NCBI GenBank assembly: GCA_009667805.1
Contig: CM019063.1
Coordinates: 352,370,942 to 352,434,941 of the forward strand
Direction of reading: 5' to 3'
Source of the DNA: Leptobrachium leishanense
Taxonomy: Eukaryota > Chordata > Amphibia > Anura > Megophryidae
DNA length: 64,000 bases
In this document: one piece after another, positions 9,289 through 21,053 of the stretch
Layout: every line of letters starts with the position of its first letter
How positions within the stretch are numbered: position 1 is the first letter of the stretch
The notes under the pieces: generated by a model
What the model was told of the DNA's origin: nothing
Databases searched by the model: none
Seen by the model: the letters and a program-made list of their open reading frames with translations, nothing else
Program-made: the position numbers and the translations under genes

Positions 9289-11692
9289 TTAAAAGACCCA
9301 TGGGATAAACTCAATTTTCTGAGCATCTGAATTGATACCTAAAACAGATAAAGCTACCTCAAAAGTGTCCAAATGACTAATAATATCTGAGGAATTCTTT
9401 CTATTGAATATCCCTAATGAATCCTTAATTTTTTTTTACAATTTTTGTAGAATCTCGCATTACATAAGATTTTCTATCATGCTTAATAGGCTGTGGCTGG
9501 CTATAGTGATGTGATTTGAAATACTCGTGTACGAGGCATTGCTCTTTTTTCATCATGAGGATTAGTTTCACTTTCACTTTCGCTCTGGCTCTGCAGGGAA
9601 ACACTTCTGTCAGCGATAGGCTGTGATTTATCTACGCGGCTAAAAGCTTTCAAAGAGAATCTCTCTGAGGGAGAAGAATTAACTCTTTTTGCATCAGCTT
9701 CAACCTGACGTAACTCATCAGCGAATGTCTCATGTTCGTCTTTCTTTCTCGCCAATTTTACATGAAGATGTACATCTTCATGAGTCTCAGATTCTGACTC
9801 TGACATTTATACGCTGTTTAGTAGACAACCGTAAAACCACAAGTCAAAATACAACAAGAAGGAGTCAAAATATATATATTTTCTACCTCTATCTATATCA
9901 GACAGTACTTGGCAGTTATATTTCAAACAAAAACTACAATCTCTGCTCAGTGCCAATATGTCGAAGATATTAATCAGGTAAGAAACTTATACGAGACATA
10001 AACAACAACAAATTTATCTTGTTTGTATTTCTCAGAAGTTCTCCTAAATTCTTTTAATTGTACGTGTTTTAGATTTAAAAAATAGAACCAACCAGCTTAG
10101 ATAAAAAAATATATTTATTACGTATGCAAAAGATTTTAATCTCACCACATGATCAAAGATTTATAAAACACAACATCCATCCATCAGCACACAGATCTTT
10201 AGCTTTTAACATAGTATTTCTCTTAGTAACTGTATATATATGTTAATACCATTTACTTTCATCAGTTAGTAATACACAGATGGTTAGTTTACTTTCTAAA
10301 CATCCTGCTTAAAGAAAACAATTAACATGTATTCCCAGCAAACCAGTATTTAAAACAAGATAGTATCTTGTAGATATATATATATATATATCTCCTTGTG
10401 CTACCTGGATCTACAAAAAGATGAAGCTATCACTAATTCTATTTCTAGAGTAATAAAAACTTATTTAGTGAATCCTCCCCTAATAAAGAGAATTTAGCTT
10501 CTAATCTTCTGCCTTTTATATTGTAGGTTATATAACTTCTTTGCTTGATACTTCAATCACAGTAACTTCCAAATTAAATATAAATATATATATATTTGTA
10601 TATCATTGCAACAAATACTTTAGGACAAATGATATCCTTTTATCAGATTCTTCTTTATGATATTTCTATACTGCAGATTAGAAATATTTTTGAAGATTCC
10701 AGATCTAACGGTACCTGAGATAAATCTCAGTCTATACCTATTGCAAGATACACACCCATATATATATTTACATTAATGCCACTATTTGTTTTCCATACAT
10801 TATTTATTTATTTATTTATTTATTTATAAAGGATTTTACCAGGAAGGATACATTGAGATTTCTCTTGTTTTCAAGTATGTCCTGGGTTCAAGAACATTGT
10901 AGTGTTACAGTTACAGAAATGCAAAATAATACAATGCAAGATATTAAAAAAACAACACATTACCTGTCCAAGATCTGGATTCAAACATTTCTGCAGTCTT
11001 CTTACAGCAGCAATAAATTCTTTGTATATAATATATTGTTTTGGAATATGGGAGAGTATTTATAAGATATTATATCTTAGTTTCTATGTTTGTTTGTGAG
11101 AGTATTTTTTTCTAGCATCTCCTTGAGCATGCTCTTGTGATGTGATAGAGATGAGTCAATGCATAAGTGAAGTTCCAATAGGGAGAGTGAAGTGTGGTCT
11201 GAATGACTGAATGAATGAATGCCGCATGACTGAATGCTTGAATGCCCTCCACTCATTGTGTTCTGTTTAGTTATAGTAAATTCCACGTCATTTATTACGT
11301 ACCTCCCTACTTAGCATATAGTGTTTTTTCTATAAGGACTTCAAAAACTGTTAACCTTTACTTACACCACAAGATGGCAGTGTTGTTTTTCAAATAAAAA
11401 TATCACAAATTGAATTTAAATTCCTTTTCTCAGGTCAGAGGTCAATCTCTCTTATCGAGTTTGAACAAAAGACCCTCATATTTACACCAGACAGGGCGTC
11501 TCGGGTTGTCATATTTGATTTAATATTTCTTCAATTCTATCCATTTCAAGGTTTTTACTTCTTTATCAATTAACTCAGCAGAAAATACTTCTATTCTTCA
11601 GTTAAAACAGCTTATTTCTATTCTTCAGTAACTACTGTTATAATATACTTAATATTATTTTCTGTGCTACTATTTTAGAATATATTGATTAT

Positions 11693-11707
11693 TATATATA
11701 TATATAT

Positions 11708-11739
<32 letters not shown>

Positions 11740-11741
11740 CT
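11693..11741. repeat. (AT)n microsatellite
   Basis: Two runs of TA/AT dinucleotides separated by 'tactttat'. Confidence 0.95.
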
Positions 11742-12289
11742 TTGTGCATAGCTATACTTGCATATATTCTAAACCTTAAATATGTTTCTATACCAGAAAA
11801 GAAAATATCCTTAATTCAAAGAAAACAAACCCATAAATTGTCTATGACTAGCACTTAGGCTCGGCATATATCATATAAAGACATTTTATATCGTCTATAG
11901 CATCATAGTCTAGCAATTATACATACATAACTCTTCTAGTTTACTTTAATAGGCTTTACCCTCAATTGAACTTATTTCTAAAAAAAATCTCTGAGTTCAT
12001 TCTAAAACTAGGTTAAAGTTGAGAAAGACTTTACATATAAAGTATAGATATACGATTAAACAAGATGGCTACAGGCATCCATTTTGTTTTTCTCTGAAAA
12101 TACCTGACACATCCTACATATACTGTAAAAACACTATCTCTGTACACATCATACACATCTTAAATACACGTACTATTGTATATACATTCTTTGTACACAT
12201 CCACATCCTATATACTGTATAGGTCACGTACACATTTTATACATCATACATATTTTCACATCCTATACTTACACATAATATACACATTA

Positions 12290-12500
12290 CACCCAAACAT
12301 CACCACATCATATATACACATCATACACACAAACATCATATATACAAATCACCACGTCATATATACACATCACATCATATATACTCATCACCACATCATA
12401 TATACACATCACATCATCATATAACCACATCATATATACACATCACCACATCATATACACATCACAATACACACATTTCCACACCATATATACACATCAC
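12290..12500. repeat. Minisatellite of CATCAYATATACACAT units
   Basis: Repeated 'caccacatcatatatacacatcac' with variable spacing, about 15-25 bp per unit. The short frames that read through it are repeat artefacts. Confidence 0.9.
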
Positions 12501-12907
12501 ACGTCATATAAAATGCACATTATGTAGACGAGAGAGAGAGAAAAAAAGGATAACCCTGGAAGAGCTGATAAGGAGTAGCCGAAAGCTAGTGGAATGGTAA
12601 GGGGGGAGGGGTCTAGCAGTTCCAGAATACAGGCTGTGGCCTAGAACAGTGTTTCTCAAGTGGTGGGTCGCGACCCAAAAGTGGGTCGTGACCAGGGCCT
12701 CACTGGGTCGCGGGAAAAGTGCCCCCAGGCCTCTCTAATGAATGGCACCCGCTGATGCATCTTACCTGCAGCAGCGGGCCCAGGTGGCGCAGCTACCTCT
12801 GAATGTTCCCAGGTGCCACCTGGGGCCGCTGCATCAGGTAACATACTCTGTAATTGCAGGGGGAATCTGTAATAGGAAGGGGTGGGGGTGGGACTCAGTG
12901 ACTGGCA

Positions 12908-13135
12908 GAAGCTCAGTATTCCCAACACCAGGAGCCACTGTGCACAATGCACATCTCAGTAAAGCAAAAGACTGTTGGGTAAGGGGGGGGCTCCCTATGT
13001 ATATTTGATTGTGTCAAATAACATACTGATTGTGTCAAATATACATAGGGAGCCCCCCTTACCCAACAGCCTTTTGCTTCACTGAGATGTGTATTTTGCA
13101 CAGTTGCTCCTGGTGTTGGGAGTACTGAGTCTCTG
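12908..13135. repeat. Inverted duplication with ~100 bp arms inside hAT 1
   Basis: The left arm (about 12908-13020) and right arm (about 13025-13135) are reverse complements with a few mismatches. Both hold 'ttgtgtcaaata', 'ctccctatgtata', 'gttgggtaag' and 'caacaccaggag' or their complements. The equivalent region of hAT 2 (near 34575-34660) has only one arm, so the duplication is specific to this copy. Confidence 0.85.
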
Positions 13136-13654
13136 TCCTTTTGTTTATCTGTCCTTTTACCTATTTATGCATCCTTCTTTCTGAATATCTGTTATTCTAT
13201 CTGTCCATCTATATCTGTGTGTCCTGTGTATTTTTCCATCTGTCCTTCTATTTATGTCTTACTCTCCATTTCTCATCTCTCTTTCTCCCTCTATCACTCT
13301 CTCCCTTTTACTCTATAAATCTCTCACTCCTTTTCCTTTCCTGCCTTCCTCCTGATGTGATAATCCCTGCAGAAAACTAGAATGTACACTGAGAATTCTC
13401 AGCAGAATCACACACGGCTTCCTGATCCCAGCCTCCCTGCATACCAGGGACGTGCGGTGAGGTCAGTGGCTGGTGAGGCACTGGCTAGTATCAGAGCCAG
13501 ATATACAGTGGTGTATTTAGTTTTTGTGCTGCCCTAGGCCTGACTAAACTCGTGCACCCCCTAATTTAAATTTGAGGCATCCCTTCCTGTCAAGGGCACA
13601 CCTCTTCCTGGTTAATCCCCAGCCTTCCTCTTTAAGCTCCACCTTTTCCTCTAA

Positions 13655-14081
13655 GGCTAGGGTCAGACGAACGCATTTTTCACGTCGTCCGTGAAAAAGT
13701 TCGGTCGAACGAACGTACGTATTTTCCCCCGGAATACGCGATAGCGGTCATACGATGCGCCTTTTCGTCCGTGATTTTGTACGGATCATCAATAAAACAC
13801 TTTTTGAGTCTGGACGTTATGTTGGCCGGACATTAGCAGCGTCTGACGTCTCCTAATCACGCACACACGCCGCTATGCGGACGCAGCGGACTCTGTACGT
13901 CAGTAGTAGCGGTTTGACGTTCTCGAAAAAATGCGTTCGTTGGCCACTTGCGTTGCGCGGACGAACTTTCGTGCGGCCGTTCGTCGTATGTTCCCCGGCA
14001 TTGGACGTCATTTGCTGCTAGTACGGCCGTGATTTCGTGCGGCTAAACGCACGTTAAAACTGCGCTAGTCTGACCCTAGCC
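13655..14081. mobile_element. PIF/Harbinger-like MITE, copy 2
   Basis: 427 bp with the GGCTAGGGTCAGACGAACGC start and complementary end. Flanks are TAA (13652-13654) and TTA (14082-14084), both fitting TWA but differing at the middle base. The same phrase, close to 'agctccaccttttcctct', occurs on both sides, so the site may lie between host direct repeats. Interior matches copies 3 and 4 well. Confidence 0.88.
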
Positions 14082-14269
14082 TTAGAGCTCCGCCTTTTCC
14101 TCTCTTTATATTAAAAGTGGATACCAAGTGCCTACTTGTTTATTTTGTATACCATTTCAAATGTATCTCTTGAGATAAATAAAATTCTGAAATGTTTAAA
14201 TTCAAGCATTTTTACAAAGAACACCCACGCATGTCAAGTATACTGGATCACAGCCGCTCTAATTGGTTG

Positions 14270-14700
14270 AACAATAAAATCCACAGAAACGTGCACTGCA
14301 TATGAGTGTATCACAGAGCTGCACAGCAATAAAACCCACAGAAATGGGCACTGTGTATGAGCATATCAGAACTGCACAGCAATAAAACTCACAGTAATGT
14401 GCAGTGTGTATGAGCGTATCCCAGAGCTCCAGGGCAATAAAACTCAAATTAATATGGAGTGTGTATCACTGAATCCACAGCAATAAAACTCCCAGCAATG
14501 CAATGTGCAGTGTGTATGAGTGTATCAGAATCCACAGCAATAAAACTCCCAGCAATGCAATGTGCAGTGTGTGTGTCAGTGTATCAGAATTCACAGCAAT
14601 AAAACTCACAGCAATGCAATGCGTGGTGTGTGTCAGCGTATCAGAATCCACAGCAATAAAACTCCCAGCAATGCAATGTGCGGTGTGTATGAGTGCATCA
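14270..14700. repeat. Minisatellite, about 58-60 bp unit
   Basis: Repeats of 'ccacagcaataaaactcccagcaatgcaatgtgcagtgtgtatgagtgtatcaga' start near 14475, 14532, 14591 and 14648, with about four more diverged units upstream. Open frames on both strands across it follow from the repeat. Confidence 0.9.
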
Positions 14701-15218
14701 GATTTTTATTCTATTCAATTTTATTCCGTATGCAAACGCCCTGCTCCGCTGCTCGTTGTTTGAGAACACAGCTCAAAGCTGACACTCAGTGACAGTGGCA
14801 CCTCCTAGTACCCCCTAATGACACCCCAATAATCACTGGTACCTGGGGCGGCCCACCCTCCGTCACTCCCCTAAGTACACCACTGCTCTGTGATATACTC
14901 ACACACAAGTTTGGCGAACTGCCTGCAAGTACGGTGCTGTTTGAAGGCAGTGCAAATCCAAATAGAGAAGTAATGGTTAATCTATTCAGAGAACACCAAA
15001 CAGCAGAGAAATGGCAGTGAAATGCCCTGATGTTCGGTGGTTTCAATCAGCAGGTTTATTCAGGCGAACCCCATAGGTTTCAATGTTAAAAATATTCCCG
15101 TTTTTATGCAATATCTAATAAACCATTTATTATTTTAATCTACAGTAAAAGGTCTTTACTAAAAGGTACTAAAAAAAAATCAAGAATTTTTCAGCAAAAT
15201 TTCCCCCACTTTTTTTAA

Positions 15219-16455
15219 CCCTTTCGCTGCTGAGGCTTTTCCCGCCCCTGTGCTGAGGTCATTTTTTACCTGTTTTGCGCATCATGTTTAAACCTGTTTT
15301 GAAGGCTTATTTTAGTATATGACATCGACATATTATATATCGTTCTTTCCGTCAGACTCGGTAGATTCATAATATGTCATTATTATATGTATACGTTATG
15401 TCATGTTTGTATATTATAACAAAAAATGCAATAAAATATGTATTTTCAATAATTTACAGCGTGTAAAGTGTTTTTTTCCACATTTTAACATGCGAGCAAT
15501 TGCGGTTATATTTTGTATGGGGTGCGCTTGTTAAAAAAATTAGAGATGGGGTCTCGTTACATTTTTTTTTGGGGAAAATGACACCATTTTTAACAAACGC
15601 ACCGCATACAAAAATCGTTAATGCAGCATCATTGTTCACATTATAATTGAAATGGGAACAATATTGCTGCATTAACAAAACAAAAAAAAAAAAAAAAGTG
15701 TTTATTTTTTTTTTTTAATTTTTTTTTTTAATTTTTTTTATTTTTATTTTTCTTTTTTTTTTTTTTTTTACAATTTTTTTTACTTTCATGTTTGGTATCG
15801 TTGGAACGGCCATGCTCTGGCCGATCCAACGATATCAAAATTTAACCCCTAACTGCCACGGATCGGGAGATAGGGAGTTCATTGGAACTCCCTATCTCCA
15901 CACTTCGTGGCAGTTAGGGGTTAATGCTAGGACTGGCGTCATCGTGCTACGCACGATGACGCCAGTCCTCTGGGGGAGTTCCCGGAAGCTTGGCCGACAT
16001 CCAAGATGTCGGCCAGCTCCCGGGAAGGATCGCAAATCGGCGCTTTTCAGCGCCGATTTGCGATCCAGCTCCCCAGGGGTTAATGCCAGGCATCATTTGG
16101 AAGGGCAGGCTGTGCCCTTCCAAATGATGCCTGGGTTAAGCCCCTGTGAGCCGCCGATCGGGAGGGAGAGAGGTCCGAAGGACCTCCCCCCCTCCCTTTC
16201 AGGCGCCTCCTCCGCACATGCGGGGGGGGCGCCTGAATTATGTGTCATCGCGGGGGCGCGATGACACATAATAATGGCGGCCACTGCTCCGGATGCCGGG
16301 CTGACATCCAGGATGTCAGCCCGCACCGGAGGGGCCAGCGATCGGCCGGAACCCGGCCGAACGCTGACCCCAATGCGAGGACGCGCTCAGCGCGTCCTCC
16401 GCATACCAGCGGGAATGCTGAGGACGCGCTGAGCGCGTCCTTAGCATTCAAGTGG
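15219..16455. mobile_element. piggyBac-type non-autonomous element with hairpin ladder, copy B
   Basis: 1237 bp flanked by TTAA at 15215-15218 and 16456-16459. It starts CCCTTTCGCTGCTGAGGC, the complement of the right end of copy A, and ends with the complement of the copy A left end (CAAGTGG). The left half is AT-rich with long A/T runs. The right half (15795-16450) is a run of palindromes such as ggagatagggagttc/gaactccctatctcc, tggccgacatc/gatgtcggcca, aggcatcatttgg/ccaaatgatgcct and ggacgcgctcagcgcgtcc. It has the same architecture as copy A but inverted in the window. Confidence 0.87.
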
Positions 16456-16984
16456 TTAATAGCAGTTTTTTCTTTTTTCTGTAACAGAACTTTTTATTAT
16501 CAATCATAGGATCTTATATGTAAATTCCAGACATTTTCGTCCAGTAGTTCTTTTGAAAACAGCAGGCCACGGGTTTGCGGTGGCAGTATTCAGCGGCCGA
16601 CTCCATGCACTTTGGGGACCCTGCGGTGAATGGTGGATTCACTGCAGGGTGGGGAAATTTTAATCCCTGAAGTGCAGGAAACTACAGAACACCAAAATGT
16701 TGGCGTCATTTCGGTGCTCTGTGAGTAACCCATTTAGTGGAGTGGTTTTTTTCTGCCCCCTGGAAAGTGAAAGCCTAGGCCTTGCCTACCCAGGACATGC
16801 TTGAAAATTTGTGAAATCTCAATGTATCCTTCCTGGCAAAATACTTTGCAAAAGTAAAAAAAAATAATATTTTTTTTTAGGGGTGGGGCCACCAGTGCGG
16901 GCCGCCGCCCCCTGGAAGGTGCCACCCTAGGCCTAGGCCTCGTTGGCCTAGGCCAAAATACACCACTGCAGATATACACAGGTT

Positions 16985-17070
16985 ATGTAGGTTCAGTGCT
17001 CCCCAGGATCCGGCTGCTCTCAGTGCTCCCCAGGATCCGTCTGCTCTCAGTGCTCCCCAGGATCCAGCTG
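16985..17070. repeat. Short tandem repeat 'cagtgctccccaggatcc'
   Basis: About four units of roughly 28 bp ('ggatccrgctgctctcagtgctcccca') near the right part of hAT 1. Confidence 0.8.
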
Positions 17071-17609
17071 CTCTCATGGCTCCCCAGGATCTGCATCGTC
17101 CACTCCAGGCAGCTGTGCACTGTCCCCTCCACAGTCAGGGAGGAGGTGCTGACACAGTGAACAGTCACACCCCGAGCAAAGCCCCGCACCCACTGACTGC
17201 AAGACGAGGACAGTCACATGACTGTCCTGCGCCAATCAATACATGGGATGCCAGCCTCCCATGGCGGTGTTTTTTGAATGGCTTGGATCAATAGTGCTTT
17301 CCCATTGGTCCAAGCTATTCCATTGCTCTTCAGTCCCTCTCTGAGGCACTGCAGGGCGTAGGATCAGGAAGTAGGCAGCGCCAGACACAAGCTGCAGACC
17401 TCAATCTCTTGGCCAGCTTGAGTTTATGCGATTAGCGTAGCATTCAGCTACACAAATTGCGTAGGCTCAGGGAGGGCAGGCTGCTGCGAAAAAATAATCT
17501 GCTAAACGGCAGAGACAGACAGCGGGGGAGGGTGGAGCAGGTGAGTTTGTTAATTTTTTAATAATGTTTTATTATTCATTCAGTAGTGATTTAAATTAGA
17601 GTTGCTTTG

Positions 17610-17672
17610 TCTACCATCACCCCAGACTTTGAGACCCTTATTAAGAGCAAGAAGCATCACCAGTTTTCCCAT
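17610..17672 (+). pseudogene. hAT transposase C-terminal remnant
   Basis: The plus-strand frame reads STITPDFETLIKSKKHHQFS. It resembles the short C-terminal tail (L-x-I-x-P-x-F-x-x-L-x-x-x-K-x-x-Q-x-S-H) of ZBED-like hAT transposases. The same remnant lies in hAT 2 near 36920-36985 with substitutions. Everything upstream, including the DDE and dimerisation regions, is missing. Confidence 0.45.
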
Positions 17673-17962
17673 AAGGTCTACTTAATTTCATATGTTTCAA
17701 TAAATTTATTTTACTTGGGTTTTGCCTCAACAGTACTTTCGTTTTCACTAGTGCTGTGATTACTGCATTATCCTTTTTGGAAAGAATCCCTGTTTGTTTA
17801 CAAAATTGTTTAAATAGTGCATACATTGTTGAATATTGCACATGTTGTTTGTGGAATAAATTATAATGTTTCAGAAATTCAATTATTTTTGGGTCGCGAC
17901 TTAATGACCAAGGACAATTGTGGGTCCTGAGGGTCCACAGGTTGAGAACCACTGGCCTAGAA

Positions 17963-20736
17963 TGAATTAACAAAGTGCTCATTACCCATAGTTACTTTGG
18001 TCTGACTATCCATTTACAGATCATCCAACATGAAGCATGATCATCCAACATGAAGCATTTAGAGCCCCCATTTGAAATGGCACAGGGAGGTTGGGCAAAA
18101 TATTATCAAAAGAAGTTTTAATCACAAATCAAATGGAATTGTGTCTCAGACACGCTGGGAAGAAAATTGAGGTAGGGGGTGATGGAGGGGTGGGGAGCAA
18201 GGGGTCCTAAAGCAGAGCTCTGCTACTTACCACATTGTGCTGTAGTCTCAGCCTTGCCTGCTTTCTCTCTGTAGGGGGGAACTTGTCATGGAACTGACGT
18301 AGCGGCGCGCCCCATGCTTCAAACTCCAAGAGACTTTATGTTCAATTACTGTATATCGTGTGATTTTAAATATATTTTACATTGCTTGGTTTTAGTTTAA
18401 ATTAGTTTAGTGTAAATTGCCTAGCTTTAGTTTTAAATATACTTCTATTTCTTTAGGTAAAAATGATTTTTTTTAAAGATACAATCTGCAGCGAGTTCAA
18501 ATGCTTTCTTTCTTATAGATTGTAAAATAGGTTTGAGTAACTTGTGATAAGGGTTTTCTCTTTGTTCATCTGTTATCTGTTTACATGTCTAAGAGGTTAC
18601 AATAGATTATGTAAATGATGTGTGATATGAAGAAAGAGGATTGTTTATTGTAAATATCTGACATAATGTAATTAGCATTTTAGTAGGTCAATGTGGGTCA
18701 TTTATGCAAATTATGGCTGTTGGATCTCAGCATAAATAGTGGCGTTTTTGTTCATTAAAACTCAGAGAGAGAATCCTGTGTGAACATACAGCTTGTCTGG
18801 TGTCTCATTCAGGGTACCCACTATCACCCTCAGAAGGCACAGAGCGGCCCTCTGGAAATTCCTATTGGCTCCAGGGCAGAGAATCAGAAGCAGGCGGGTC
18901 AAGTTGCTCGAGGCGCGGAGGATGGCGCTCCCAGTAGCTGGACTGACCACGAGGGGGTTTCTGGAGAGTCAGGACAGGCGGGAGAACGGCTTCCCGTCAC
19001 AGAACTGCATAGTGAAGAGGAGGGGAGGAGCAAACTGCATCTCTCGCGAGGCCTCACCTCCTCTCTGCAGTCACATGTCATCACGAAGGGGAGACAGCAC
19101 GCAATGCCATGATTTTTGCGGGCTGGGAGCAGCTGCCTTGGGCCCCATACCAATGACTGGGCCCGGGGCAGCTGCCCCTTTTGCCTCACGCTAAAGACAG
19201 CCCTGAGTGGGTAGCGTAAAAATTAATATGAAAAAAAGTAGTAGGCCTGTCAGGGGCTGCCAAAGGTTGTGGTGGGCCCATCAGGAGTCACCAAAAAAAC
19301 TGCAGAAAAAATTGGTGACAAAATGGACAATACAGAAAATATTATACAGGGTTAGTGGACTGTCCGGGGCCACCGAAAAAGTTACCGAAAAAAATTTGAG
19401 ACAGATATTATACGAGGATAGTGGGCCCGTCAGGGACCACCGAAAAAATTGTACTCAGGGTACCAAAAATGTTTTTTTGCAAAAGTTGTCTACCTTCGCC
19501 CCTGCAGGTAACTTAATAGAGTTCAGGGTACGCAGGAGGACGAAAAGTCGCACCGCAGGTATAGGTGCCTTACCAGGGTGATGGATAGAGGTTCCTTCTG
19601 TCCAAGTAGAAAGGGGGTGTGCAGGATAGTGTGCCCACGGCCCGGACACAAAGTAGGGTCTTCTGAGGATGGCGCGGAGGAGGAGAGCAACCCCAGAGTT
19701 TGAATGTTGCCACGTGGGATCCGGATCGCCTCCAGATAGGCTTAGACACGTGGCGCCAAGCACGTGCAGGCTTCAGTGCGCAGCTGGTGGGTGGAAGAGC
19801 CGGCGGGTATGAAACATCCAGGCAGGAAGCGAGAGGGAGGAATCGCTCTCCCCAGCAGCGTCGATGACAGCCAAAGTCGACCGACTCCCGTCCGAGCCGG
19901 GACGAGGGATGAACACCCGCGGGAGATGCGGGTATGAAGCAGCTGAATTTCAGCCTAGAGACCTCCGGGGTTTGAAAGAAAATTTGTGGTCCCGAGGGGT
20001 GAGGGAGTTAGGATCACCCTAAATGTTGCCAGGTATGTGGTTATATGACGATAAAATCATGTAAAAGCGGCCCTCGGCGACAGAGCTTGGTTAAGATGCG
20101 GCCATCTTTTAGGTCCACATACCAGAACTCATCTCTGTTTATGTTTTAATGTTAAAAAATATGTTTTTGTTACATTTCCCCCATCAGAACATAATCCAAA
20201 TGCCGTAAGCCTGTCCCTCATGTTCCCTGTGTTCCCTGACACCAGGGGAAACCTGGTTTTGAAACTCCAGCAATCACCATCCAGGAGCTGGGTTTGAAAC
20301 CCCAGCCAATCACCATCCAAAAGGTAGGCGTGCCGACCAATCCCACTCAAGGACTGCACGGCATTCACTTTTAATGGAAACATCTGCAGCAAATTTAAAC
20401 CCTGGTGCCCTGAAAACCCTTTGCTCCAGCAGGGTCCTCTTTTAGGGTTAGGGTCCCCCTCATGAGAGCTGCAGTTGGGGTGATTTGCGGGAGGGAGCTC
20501 CATCGGGAACCCATGTTTCTGAGCCTTTCTTGGCCCCAGGGGCTCAGAAAGCAGCAGCCATGAGGCCCCATCACCTGGGGTAACTGCCACACGCTGCCGC
20601 TCTTGCCCCCGCCTGCGGATCTGGGCACTTTTTGTTTTGGACTGTGACACCATAGGGGCCTGAGCTATCAAACGGTACCCCTAGATTGCCGCTGTGTCCC
20701 TGAAATCCCCCCAAACAAGGACCCTTGCTCTGTATG
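17963..20736. other. Unclassified non-coding stretch
   Basis: No recognisable gene. A TATA-like 'cataaatagtgg' at 18731 is followed by 'attaaaa' and 'gtgtctcattcaggg', which looks like the promoter/poly(A) part of an LTR, but I could not find both ends. 19237-19470 holds three or four diverged units of about 85 bp sharing 'gggcccatcagg(a/g)(g/a)tcaccraaaaa'. Around 19100-19205 is GC-rich sequence of unknown origin. A 180-codon minus-strand frame at 20129-20671 has no recognised motif and includes a short internal duplication; I do not call it a gene. Confidence 0.5.
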
Positions 20737-20885
20737 ACTGCAGCTACAATTATTTATAAGGCGCCACCAAGTTCCGTAACGCTGTACAATGGGAGAGACA
20801 GAATAACCAATATACATTCAAGTTAAAAACATGGAACAGTATCAGAGAGGACCCTGCTCAAGAGCTTACAATCTGTGTGGACCTG
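20737..20885 (-). mobile_element. L2-type LINE 3' end fragment
   Basis: On the minus strand this reads 'gattgtaagctcttgagcag ... gtacagcgttacggaac ... ggcgccttataaata', the same plan as the 3' end of the L2-like LINE at 56590-56737 (gattgtgagttcc ... gtacagcgctgcggaatatgctggcgctttataaata). It is a 3' fragment only. Confidence 0.7.
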
Positions 20886-20974
20886 ATAGAGACCATGGTA
20901 AACTGCGGTGCGATGTCTGGGTGGGCTGGGATGTTAACTGTTGTTTTCTGATTCTGTACCAAATAAAAACAGGG

Positions 20975-21053
20975 TTTCCTAAGTCCCCTTTTGTGTCTTG
21001 TTTATATTCCTTCAGTTTAAAAGGACTCCAGTCCTTTCTCTTTCTTTTTTGCC
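20975..21053 (+). repeat. 79 bp direct repeat, left copy (partner 30078-30157)
   Basis: About 90 percent identical to 30078-30157; the shared part begins 'tttcct' and ends exactly at 'tttttgcc'. The pair brackets Penelope-like element 1 with its insertions. It may be the ends of pseudo-LTR repeats of that element or a duplication of the target. Confidence 0.8.

Larger units (their letters stand above)
5342..9806 (-). pseudogene. gag: Decayed gag of an LTR retroelement or endogenous retrovirus, split by insertions
   Basis: The minus strand carries gag-like coding fragments in three blocks: 9806-9293, 8075-7955 and 5656-5342. The first begins with an ATG at 9806 and has a charged N-terminus with two Ser/Glu-rich stretches. 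A block near 9293-9400 and the blocks at 8075-7955 and 5656-5342 read like a capsid domain, with motifs such as QSPREFLSVLKNAYSLAE and FIQLFYDALP. Several frameshifts and stops separate the pieces. The blocks are separated by the LTR element at 5657-7949 (TSD AATAG) and the piggyBac-type element at 8080-9288 (TTAA). The piggyBac relic's TTAA cuts the downstream end. No protease or polymerase part remains. The family is uncertain; the capsid resemblance is by eye only. Confidence 0.55.
9807..12646. other. AT-rich non-coding stretch upstream of the gag relic
   Basis: No gene seen. Because it lies upstream of the minus-strand gag ATG at 9806, the first part may be the leader and 5' LTR of that retroelement, but I could not define LTR ends or a primer-binding site. 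Simple repeats lie inside: (TA)n near 10375-10392, (TTTA)n at 10799-10828, (AT)n near 11693-11741, and an ACATCATATATACACATCAC-like array near 12290-12500. At 10829-10900 there is a fragment (ggattttaccaggaaggatacattgagatt) that recurs in reverse at about 16800-16840, so it is an interspersed repeat of unknown family. Confidence 0.6.
13506..16968. mobile_element. hAT element nested in hAT 1, TSD CAGATATA
   Basis: Starts CAGTGGTGTATTTAG and ends AAAATACACCACTG, with the 8 bp CAGATATA at 13498-13505 and 16969-16976. The homologous spot in hAT 2 (near 34831, 'gccagatatacacagg') is uninterrupted, which shows the empty site. The interior includes a Harbinger MITE, a minisatellite and a piggyBac-type element. 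No transposase seen. Confidence 0.92.
12647..17954. mobile_element. hAT element 1, non-autonomous, TSD GCCTAGAA
   Basis: The ends are CAGTGTTTCTCAAG and TTGAGAACCACTG, inverted relative to each other. They are flanked by identical 8 bp GCCTAGAA at 12639-12646 and 17955-17962. An 8 bp duplication with CAGTG/CACTG ends is typical of hAT. It is 5.3 kb because of insertions: a second hAT at 13506-16968, which itself holds further elements. The same family occurs at 34143-37260. Near the right end is a remnant of transposase C-terminus. Otherwise there is no coding capacity. Confidence 0.92.

Noticed and set aside
14466..14792. Frames of 61-86 codons with repeated phrases
   Set aside because: Produced by the 58-60 bp minisatellite on both strands.
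14790..14884. A 95 bp hAT-like MITE with near-matching 8 bp flanks (ctcagtga and ctctgtga)
   Set aside because: The terminal repeats match only for a few bases and the flanks differ, so chance is likely.
18285..18850. A solo LTR with TATA box and poly(A) signal
   Set aside because: The promoter-like parts are suggestive but I found neither paired ends nor a target duplication.
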